DNA of 64,000 nucleotides, taken from contig CAWDTK010000011.1 in the NCBI GenBank assembly GCA_963805255.1, positions 62,001 to 126,000 on the forward strand, given 5' to 3'. Positions 1 through 6,413 of this stretch are shown piece after piece. A program made the position numbers and the translations under genes. The notes beneath the pieces were generated by a model that saw only the letters and a program-made list of their open reading frames with translations, was not told where the DNA came from and searched no databases. Source of the stretch: Bog-532 sp963805255 (GTDB lineage: Bacteria > Actinomycetota > Actinomycetes > Streptosporangiales > Streptosporangiaceae). The stretch's first letter is position 1. Every line of letters begins with the position of its first letter.

Positions 1-992
1 CGGGCGGAGTAGCCCCACTCGTTGTCGTACCAGCCGAGCACCTTCACCTGGTCACCGAACGTCATGGTCAGCGAGGCGTCGAAGGTGCAGGAAGCCGGCG
101 AGCCGACGATGTCGGAGGAGACGATGGGGTCCTCGGTGTAGTACAGGATCCCCTTCATCGGGCCCTCGGCGGCCGCGCGGTAGGCCGCGTTGACCTCGTC
201 CTTGGTCGCCTCGCGGTTGAGCTCGACGACAAGGTCGACGAGCGAGCCGTCCGGCACCGGCACGCGCAGCGCCATGCCGTCGAGCTTGCCCTTGAGCTCC
301 GGCAGCACCAGGGAGGTGGCCTTGGCGGCGCCCGTGGTGGTCGGGATGATGTTCACCGCGGCGGCCCGGGCCCGGCGCAGGTCCTTGTGCGGGAAGTCCA
401 GGATCACCTGGTCGTTGGTGTAGGCGTGCACCGTCGTCATCAGGCCCTTGACGATGCCGAAGCTGTCCAGCAGCACCTTCGCCATCGGCGCGACGCAGTT
501 GGTCGTGCAGGAGGCGTTGGAGATGATGTGGTGGGTGGCGGGGTCATAGGCGTCGTCGTTCACGCCCAGGACGATCGTCAGGTCCTCTTCCTTGGCGGGC
601 GCGGAAATGATGACCTTCTTCGCGCCGGCGTCAAGGTGGTTGCGGGCGTCGGCCGCCTTGGTGAAGCGCCCGGTCGACTCGAGCACGAGGTCGACGCCGA
701 GGTCCTTCCAGGGCAACTTTGCCGGGTCGCGCTCGGCCAGCACCTTGACCGACTGGCCGCCCACCCGGATGGAGTCACCGGAGACGGACACGTCCAGCGG
801 CAGCGTGCCGAGCACGGTGTCATACTTCAGCAAGTGCGCCAGGGTGGCCGTGTCGGTGAGGTCGTTAGCCGCGACGATCTCGATCTCGCCCGACGGGACA
901 CGGCCGGCCATGCCGATTGCCTCGGCGTTGGCGGCGCGCCAGTAGTTACGGCCGATCCGGCCAAATCCGTTGATGCCCACGCGGATGGTCAC
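1..992 (-). CDS. gap: Glyceraldehyde-3-phosphate dehydrogenase, type I (3' end off window)
   Basis: Glycolytic NAD-dependent GAPDH, a cytosolic tetramer that oxidises glyceraldehyde-3-phosphate to 1,3-bisphosphoglycerate. About 330 residues are visible. They begin with the Rossmann motif INGFGRIGRN and include the active-site SNASCTTNC (catalytic Cys), HAYTNDQ, and the near-terminal WYDNEWGYSA, so only some 5-20 C-terminal residues lie outside the window. The start is a GTG at 992-990 preceded by GAGGAG about 9 nt upstream. Two perfect palindromes lie upstream at 1088-1127 and 1178-1201; the second has a DasR-type core, which suggests control by amino-sugar status (inference). In other actinomycetes gap lies close to whiA; here about 10 kb of insertion sequences and accessory genes lie between them. 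Confidence 0.96.
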   Translation of the reverse strand, partial: MTIRVGINGFGRIGRNYWRAANAEAIGMAGRVPSGEIEIVAANDLTDTATLAHLLKYDTVLGTLPLDVSVSGDSIRVGGQSVKVLAERDPAKLPWKDLGVDLVLESTGRFTKAADARNHLDAGAKKVIISAPAKEEDLTIVLGVNDDAYDPATHHIISNASCTTNCVAPMAKVLLDSFGIVKGLMTTVHAYTNDQVILDFPHKDLRRARAAAVNIIPTTTGAAKATSLVLPELKGKLDGMALRVPVPDGSLVDLVVELNREATKDEVNAAYRAAAEGPMKGILYYTEDPIVSSDIVGSPASCTFDASLTMTFGDQVKVLGWYDNEWGYSA

Positions 993-1087
993 AGCACCGC
1001 TCTCCTCATTTTCGCCATCTTCTATTGGGGCCGATTTAAGACCGCCGGCCCCGCGCGCCCCAGAGACTTTCGTCCTTAAGACCCTAT

Positions 1088-1127
1088 CGAACGCCGTGTC
1101 CTGGGGATCCCCAGGACACGGCGTTCG
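1088..1127. repeat. 40-bp perfect palindrome upstream of gap
   Basis: Both 20-bp arms match exactly with no loop, centred between 1107 and 1108 on GGATCC. It lies between the divergently transcribed gap (leftward) and the small GntR gene (rightward), so it is not an obvious gene-end terminator. It could be a regulator site, a hairpin in the gap 5' UTR, or a remnant terminator of a lost gene. There is no U-tract on either side. Confidence 0.85.
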
Positions 1128-1177
1128 GCCCAGCGCTCCGCCCCTGTTCTGGGCGGCGCGCGGCAGGCGGTCCATGG

Positions 1178-1201
1178 CCCCTATGGTCTAGACCATAGGG
1201 G
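1178..1201. promoter_or_regulatory. DasR-type (dre) operator palindrome upstream of gap
   Basis: A 24-bp perfect palindrome whose central 12 bases (1184-1195) read TGGTCTAGACCA. This is identical to the core of the DasR-responsive element of streptomycetes, where the GntR/HutC regulator DasR senses glucosamine-6-phosphate. It sits about 190 bp upstream of the gap start and about 215 bp upstream of the GntR gene. The identity of the bound regulator is an inference: the adjacent GntR protein has only a DNA-binding domain and is not DasR. Confidence 0.7.
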
Positions 1202-1415
1202 AAGCAGCTGGGCGGGGCAGACAAACGTGCCCGTGAACAGTGCTGGCCCGGGGGGACGACCCAGTGTGCCCGGTCAAATGGCCAACATGATCTTGGGGTG
1301 TGGTCCCGGTTGTGATCAGCCAGCCGGGCACGGCCTTGACACACCATAACATAGGCTAGCCCATCGCGACCTATGTCGCTATACGTAGCGGTTTGCCGGG
1401 CCCTACCATGATCAC

Positions 1416-1649
1416 GTGAGCCAGCCCCGTGCCCCGCAGCCTCCCTACCTGCGGATAGCTCATGAACTGCGGCAGCGAATAGAACACGGAGAGTTGCGGC
1501 CCGGGGAGCAAGTGCCGTCGGTCAACGATCTGGCAAAGGAATATGGAGTTGCCCGAGGTACGGCTCGGCGTGCGCTCGATCAGCTCAAAGAGTGGGGCCT
1601 TACCGAGTCGGTCGTCGGATGGGGGACATTCGTCAAGGCGAAAGCCTAA
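1416..1649 (+). CDS. Small GntR-family DNA-binding protein
   Basis: A 77-residue protein that is almost entirely a GntR winged helix-turn-helix: YLRIAHELRQRIEHGELRPGE near the N-terminus, then the recognition region VNDLAKEYGVARGTARRALDQL, ending in the wing ESVVGWGTFV. No effector-binding domain follows, so it may act as a constitutive repressor or partner another protein. The GTG start at 1416 is used because the ATG at 1408 runs into a stop after three codons. A TTGACA hexamer lies at 1336 and a CGCTA/TAGCG inverted repeat at 1377-1390 overlaps the likely promoter, a candidate autoregulatory site. The next small gene follows after 27 bp and may be co-transcribed. Confidence 0.8.
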   Translation: MSQPRAPQPPYLRIAHELRQRIEHGELRPGEQVPSVNDLAKEYGVARGTARRALDQLKEWGLTESVVGWGTFVKAKA

Positions 1650-1676
1650 TTTTGAACACAGTCGTATGCTTGTTCG

Positions 1677-1877
1677 ATGGCGCGGGCGTGGATTGAACTA
1701 GACGGCGAACAGGCGGGCTGGGGTCCGACGCGGGTGGTGGTGTCCAAGCTCAGCCGTGATGGCTATGTCGCCCAGGTGCTGGCAGGTTCCCGGCCCGAGG
1801 TGCTCATCATCACGGGCCGCATACTGCCCGACTCGGAGCTACCGGCCATCGGGAGCCCGCCACCCGCCACGCCGTAG
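1677..1877 (+). CDS. Small hypothetical protein
   Basis: A 66-residue reading frame with an ATG start 27 bp after the GntR gene. It contains no recognised domain; the centre is predicted beta-rich (TRVVVSKLSRDGYVAQVLAG, EVLIITGRIL) and the tail is Pro-rich. The same direction and short spacing as the GntR gene suggest a two-gene unit. No strong Shine-Dalgarno sequence is seen, so it could be spurious. Confidence 0.45.
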   Translation: MARAWIELDGEQAGWGPTRVVVSKLSRDGYVAQVLAGSRPEVLIITGRILPDSELPAIGSPPPATP

Positions 1878-2038
1878 GCGCAGCAGGAGCCGGCGTGGCG
1901 GGCGCCGGCCAACGCCATTGACTTAAGGGGTTTGGCCGGTGAACTGGGATGTTACGTGTGCGGCCTGCGTCAGCCCGTGGTGGCGGTGTCCCGCGCTTGT
2001 CCGGCGTGTCGCGGGCGTAGATCGGCTGGAATGAGCGG

Positions 2039-2090
2039 CGGCTCCTGGTATGAGGACTGATGTCTGAAGTCAGTTCTAGCCCAGGAGCCG
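2039..2090 (+). promoter_or_regulatory. Hairpin over the ribosome-binding site of the IS4-type transposase
   Basis: Ten-base arms CGGCTCCTGG (2039-2048) and CCAGGAGCCG (2081-2090) pair perfectly, and an inner near-perfect stem continues between them. The AGGAG Shine-Dalgarno of the transposase lies inside the 3' arm, three bases before the ATG at 2094. A transcript entering from outside would hide the start site. This is the logic known for IS10 and IS50, where read-through transcripts are poorly translated. Function is inferred from structure only. Confidence 0.6.
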
Positions 2091-2093
2091 TGC

Positions 2094-3821
2094 ATGGAGT
2101 TCTACCCGACTTTGCCTGCTGACGCCAGCCCAGTGGCCGGTGGCATGGATGCTCGCGGCGTGAGGCCGGGGATCGTCGCGGTGCGGCCCGCTGACCTGCG
2201 CCGTCCCGGCCGGGGCGGGGTGTCGGCTTTGCTGCCCGGCCCGGCGGGCCGGCCGGTGACTTCAGGTGAGGATCTGGTGTTCTGCCATCAGGTGACGGTC
2301 GCGCCAGCGGTGGTGCGGCGCAGCGGCGATGTGCAGGCCGGCGGCTGGCTCCCCGGTCACGTCACCCTCGGCCTGCTTGAGGCATACCTGCCGGCTGGGG
2401 AGATCGAGGAGCTGGTGGAGGATTTCGGCTGCGCAGAGGAACGGCAGCGGCTGCTGCCGGCCGCGATGACGGTCCGGCTGCTGGTGGCGATGACCTTGAT
2501 GCCGGACGCGCCGGTGCCGGAGGTGACCTTGCGGGTGGCCGGGCTGCTGGCGTGCCTGCCGTGGGCGCGGCCCTGGCACGTGCCGGGTACCGAGGCGGTC
2601 ACCCGCCGCCTGGACATGATCCCCGCGGAGCTGTCCGGGGCGCTGTTCTGGCTGGTCGCCGGGCCGATCGCCGATCCGGGTGCGCCGGGGATGCGGTGGC
2701 GGGGGCTGCTGCTATGCGCCCTGGACGGGTTCCAGGTCCGGGTCCCGGACACCAAGGCGAACCGGAAGTATTTCGGCTCGTCCGGCACCGCGGATAACTC
2801 GTCGCCGTTTCCCCAGGTCCGGGCCGTCATACTCACTGCCGCACGGGCCAAGGCCACCCTCGGCATGGAGTTCGGCCCCTCCTGCGACGGGGAGCAGACC
2901 CTGACCCGGCGGCTGGCCAGATCCCGTCCCGGGATCTTCGCGGCGGGCCGGCTGATCCTGATGGACCGCAATTTCCCGGGATTCGCCCTGATCAAGGCGA
3001 TCCGCGCCCAGGGCGCGCACCTGCTGATGCGGATGAAGTCCGATATCGTCCTGCCGCTGCTCAAGGCACTGCCGGACGGCTCGTATGAGTCCTTCCTGTC
3101 CGACGGCGCCGACCGCATCCCGGTCCGCGTCGTGGAATACGACGTGAAAGTCCCCGGCCCGGGCGGCGCCGGGGACGAGCTGTACGCTCTGGCCACCACG
3201 CTGACGGACTGGCAGGCATACCCCGCCGCGGAACTGGCCGCCTGCTACCCGGACCGGTGGGCCGCGGTGGAAACCGTCATCGGCGAGGACAAGTCCGCGA
3301 TCACCGGCGCGGGCCCCTCCCGCGGCCCGATCCTGCGCTCGTCGTCCCCGCACCAGGTCACCCAGGAGATGTGGGCCTGGATCACCGCCACCCAGCTGGT
3401 CCGCATCCACGGCTGCCACGCCATCCAGGCCGGCACGGCCGCCCAGCTCACCGCCGCTCCCGGCAGCGAGCCGAAGGCGCCGGCCACGCCCGCCCGGGTG
3501 TCGTTCACGACCGCCCGCCGCGAGGCCGTCCGCTCGATGACCCAGACCCTGGCGCCCGCGACTGCCCCCGCCTCAGTGCTCGCTGCCGCCGCCGCGCTGG
3601 CCAGCTCCCGGATCCTCGCCGCCCTGCTGCCCGTCCGGCCGCCCCGCCACCGCGAACGGTGCACCAAGGGCCGCCAGCAGTTCCCGTCCTCGCCGGCCAC
3701 CGGGCGGGTACCCGCCAGCACCGGCGAGGCCACCATCACCATCTACCCCGCCGGGCAGATCATCTACGCCGGCGCCCGCACCGCTCCTGCAGCCAGCCCG
3801 GCCTCCGGCGACACTTCCTAA
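2094..3821 (+). CDS. IS4-family transposase
   Basis: A 575-residue DDE transposase with an N-terminal IS4-specific domain (about residues 85-190, EYGAE-like start GWLPGHVTLGLLEAYLP). The RNase H-like core follows: first Asp in CALDGFQVRVPDTKANR, second Asp in LILMDRNFPGF, and the C-terminal CYPDRWAAVETVIGEDK, which resembles the Y-R-E-K signature but has one extra residue between R and E. The ATG at 2094 has AGGAG six bases upstream. The element ends are not resolved; the left end probably lies near 1920-1930, and the right end may have been lost when the IS3-type element landed at 3908. Catalytic competence looks plausible but mobility is doubtful. Confidence 0.85.
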   Translation: MEFYPTLPADASPVAGGMDARGVRPGIVAVRPADLRRPGRGGVSALLPGPAGRPVTSGEDLVFCHQVTVAPAVVRRSGDVQAGGWLPGHVTLGLLEAYLPAGEIEELVEDFGCAEERQRLLPAAMTVRLLVAMTLMPDAPVPEVTLRVAGLLACLPWARPWHVPGTEAVTRRLDMIPAELSGALFWLVAGPIADPGAPGMRWRGLLLCALDGFQVRVPDTKANRKYFGSSGTADNSSPFPQVRAVILTAARAKATLGMEFGPSCDGEQTLTRRLARSRPGIFAAGRLILMDRNFPGFALIKAIRAQGAHLLMRMKSDIVLPLLKALPDGSYESFLSDGADRIPVRVVEYDVKVPGPGGAGDELYALATTLTDWQAYPAAELAACYPDRWAAVETVIGEDKSAITGAGPSRGPILRSSSPHQVTQEMWAWITATQLVRIHGCHAIQAGTAAQLTAAPGSEPKAPATPARVSFTTARREAVRSMTQTLAPATAPASVLAAAAALASSRILAALLPVRPPRHRERCTKGRQQFPSSPATGRVPASTGEATITIYPAGQIIYAGARTAPAASPASGDTS

Positions 3822-3967
3822 CCCGGTCATCCTGCATAAACGACCCGGAAGGAGAAACCCCGTCCCGGCCCGTGGAACCGGCGCCCCCCCCGGAGCGACA
3901 TCTGAGGTGCCCCGAGGTTTCCGGACAGTCCATCCATTAGGATGGGCGTCTGGAAAGGTGAAGTATT

Positions 3968-4258
3968 TTGCCCCGACCGAAGAAGAGCTTCTCACCGGAA
4001 TTCAAAGATGAAGCCGTGAAGATGGTGATCGAGACGTCGCGCCCGATCGCCAGAGTGGCAAAGGAGCTCGGAATCAACGAAGGCACCCTCGGTAACTGGG
4101 TTGCGGCCTATCGCCGTGAGCATGCCGGCGAGGAACCGCCGCTGACCGTGAATGAGCGGGCGCGGCTGCGCGAGCTTGAGCGGGAAACCCGGGAACTGAA
4201 AATGGAGCTTGAGTTCGTGAAAAAAGCCGCGGCGTACTTCGCCCGCGACCATCGGTGA
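3968..4258 (+). CDS. IS3-family transposase OrfA (helix-turn-helix protein)
   Basis: A 96-residue OrfA with the helix-turn-helix (FSPEFKDEAVKMVIE, then ARVAKELGINEGTLGNWV) followed by a leucine-zipper-like coiled coil (RLRELERETRELKMELEFVKKAAAYF). It binds the inverted repeats and dimerises with OrfB. The start is TTG at 3968, 10 bases after GAAAGGTG. The stop TGA overlaps the OrfB GTG start in GTGA at 4255-4258, so coupling or frameshifting would give OrfB or a fusion. Confidence 0.88.
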   Translation: MPRPKKSFSPEFKDEAVKMVIETSRPIARVAKELGINEGTLGNWVAAYRREHAGEEPPLTVNERARLRELERETRELKMELEFVKKAAAYFARDHR

Positions 4259-4457
4259 CCGATAAATTCGAGTTCATCGACGCGGAGTACGCGGTGTACC
4301 AGGAATCGGATGATGAGTACGTGCCGTCGATCGTGATGATGTGCCGGTGGATGGAGGTATCGCGGTCCGGGTTCTATGAATGGCGGAGCGCGCCGGAATC
4401 GGCGACGGCGAAAAGGCGCGGGATGCTTGCTTTGATCGTGCGGAAGTCATTCGATGA

Positions 4458-5347
4458 GGGTTATTCAGGCGATCTTGCAGAAGTGCAGAGCAATAACAGC
4501 TGAGATTGTGGTAGAGAAAGTTTCGATCGGCCGCCGATAGTCGGTGTGCATGATCCGCCAGGTTTTGAAGTTCGCGATGACTTGCTCAATGACGTAGCGG
4601 AGCTTATTGACCTGAGTGTTGAATTCCTTCTGCCAGTCGAGAAGCTCGCCTCCGGCGGGCTTCTTAAATGGAGTGATCATGCCATGGCCGACATATCCTT
4701 TATCGCCAGCCCAGTTACCGGGATCCATCGTGATGAGAACTCCTGATTCATCCATGCAATAGCTGTCGTGGCGGCTGCCGTCGACAGGATCGGAAATCCA
4801 CACGAGGCGCCCCGCAAGGTTGCACGCGACCTGGATGTTCATGCCAGTGGTCTTGTGCTTGCCGGAGTACAGTTCCGGCCGGGCGGCCCATGACCAGCAC
4901 GGGAGCAGAGTTCCGTCGATGATGTACTGCATGTTCTCCTCGAGCTCGTCTGCGGTGGGGACATAGGGGGCAAGAGCTTTCTTTATGATCGAGGTCATTG
5001 CTGAAATCGCCCGGCTCACTGTGGGCTGCGAGACGCCGAATGATTCAGCGATTTCCGCTTGGACGCGGTTACGCCGCATATAGGTAAGAGCGACGACAGC
5101 CGACCTGAACAATCCCAGGATCGGTGGCCAGAGTTTCGTCCCGGGTTCCAGTTCGGTTGCGTTGATCATGGCGCAGAGTTCGATGATCTCATCCCTGGTG
5201 AAACCCGTGGTATTATACATCTGGCGGCTCGTTTCTCTGGATTGAGCGTGGTAACCCAATCCTTTCGAGAAGCGGGCCGTCTTTCACTTAGGCGCGCCGA
5301 TGCTTTGCGTACTTTCTAGCGAATTAACCCGACTCTGTGAATAACCC
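4458..5347 (-). mobile_element. IS5-type insertion sequence nested in IS3 orfB
   Basis: An 890-bp element with inverted ends GGGTTATTCA at 4458 and its complement at 5338-5347, flanked by a 7-bp direct repeat TCGATGA at 4451-4457 and 5348-5354. It encodes one transposase on the minus strand. GC content is visibly lower than the surroundings, in keeping with recent arrival from another background. The intact repeat and frame show that the insertion is not much eroded. Confidence 0.85.
4465..5220 (-). CDS. IS5-family transposase (DDE_Tnp_4 type)
   Basis: A 251-residue protein. An N-terminal helix-turn-helix (RNRVQAEIAESFGVSQPTVSRAI) is followed by a DDE_Tnp_4 nuclease core: Asp in YIIDGTLLPCWSW, the SDPVDGSRHDSYCMD segment, Asp in WAGDKGYVGHG and Glu in YVIEQVIANFKTWRI. 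The ATG at 5220 (MYNTTGF) is chosen; an in-frame TTG at 5259 would add 13 residues, and neither has a strong Shine-Dalgarno. The stop codon overlaps the left terminal repeat. Confidence 0.85.
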   Translation of the reverse strand: MYNTTGFTRDEIIELCAMINATELEPGTKLWPPILGLFRSAVVALTYMRRNRVQAEIAESFGVSQPTVSRAISAMTSIIKKALAPYVPTADELEENMQYIIDGTLLPCWSWAARPELYSGKHKTTGMNIQVACNLAGRLVWISDPVDGSRHDSYCMDESGVLITMDPGNWAGDKGYVGHGMITPFKKPAGGELLDWQKEFNTQVNKLRYVIEQVIANFKTWRIMHTDYRRPIETFSTTISAVIALHFCKIA

Positions 5348-6413
5348 TCGATGAATCGGATGAGACATACGGGTACCGCCGGGTGCATGCGGACCTGGTG
5401 GCCTGGGGCGTGCCCGCGGGGCCGGAGCTGGTGCGGTCCATCATGCGTGAGCTGGGCCTGGAGCCCTGCCAGCCGCGGCCGTGGCGGGTCAGCCTGACCG
5501 AGGGCGACGGCCAGGAGCACGACATTCCCGACCTCGTGAAACGCGATTTCACCGCGGCCGCGCCGGGCGAGAAAATGGTCGGCGACATCACTTACATTCC
5601 GACATGGGAGGGCTGGCTTTACCTGGCGACGGTTATCGACTGCCATACAAAGGAAGTCATCGGCTGGGCAGCGGGCGATAACTACAAGACGCCGCTCATC
5701 GAGAAGGCCATCGAGATCGCCGCCCGTAATTTTCCTCTCGCCGCTAATGCGATTTTCCACTCCGACCGCGGCAGCAATTACACATCCCGGCAGTTCGCGG
5801 AGACGCTCAAGAAGCATAATCTCCGGCAGTCCGTCGGCCGCACCGGTATCTGTTACGATAATGCAATGGCCGAATCGTTCTTCGCCGCGCTGAAGAACGA
5901 GCGTGTTCACCGCACTCAGTATCCGACCCGCGAGCACGCGCGCCGCGACGTTGTGAGGTACATCGAATTCTGGTACAATTCCAGACGTCGGCACTCCGGG
6001 CTTCAGTACCGGACCCCGCAGCAAGTCCGCAATGAGTACCTGGAACGGCAGTCCGCAGCGTGAATTAACCACAAATCCGCTGTCCGGAAAGCTCGGGGCA
6101 GATCACTCGGCGCGCTGTGGGCCGAGGACGCGGTGTACCCGAGCGCCTTCGTCGACGGGGACGGGAAGCCGCTGGACGGCGCCAGCGCCTACCGGCTCCA
6201 CTTCGAAAAAGACGGGCTGTTCCCCTCCCACAGCGGGGTCTGGTCGATCTCGGCCTACCGGAAGAACTTCTACGTGCACAACCCCATCGAACGCTACGGG
6301 ATGACCTCCGGAATGCCCCTGCACTCCAACCCGGACGGTTCGCTGGATGTGTACATCCAGGCACAATCGCCTGGCCCGGACCCAGATCTCCGGCAAACGC
6401 TGTGCGTGGGGAG

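Larger units (their letters stand above)
4255..6063 (+). pseudogene. IS3-family transposase OrfB, split by a nested insertion sequence
   Basis: The N-terminal part is at 4255-4457 (helix-turn-helix-like YVPSIVMMCRWMEVSRSGFYEW) and the rest at 5355-6063. The C-terminal part holds the DDE core: D in MVGDITYIP, D in HSDRGSNYTS, E in AMAESFFAALKNE, then the GLQYRTPQQV tail. Removing the insertion plus one target copy takes out 897 bp, a multiple of three, and rejoins the frame as KSFDESDETYGYRRVHADL, the expected family sequence. The restored protein is about 303 residues. It is non-functional as it stands. Confidence 0.9.
3908..6100 (+). mobile_element. IS3-family insertion sequence, itself interrupted
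   Basis: The ends are 21-bp terminal inverted repeats, 3908-3928 and 6080-6100, matching at 20 of 21 positions; both read TGCCCCGAG at the outside and TTTCCGGACAG inside. Between them are orfA and orfB with the usual overlap. Without the nested 890-bp insertion the element would be about 1.3 kb, normal for IS3. I see no short target duplication in the flanks (AGG on the left, GAT on the right). The right flank is a DUF1214 gene fragment and the left flank is the end of the IS4 region, so a deletion next to the element is likely. Confidence 0.85.

Noticed and set aside
1926..3861. GGGGTTT / AAACCCC as terminal repeats of the IS4-type element
   Set aside because: Only seven bases match, the flanks show no duplication, and the next bases differ, so the ends stay unresolved.
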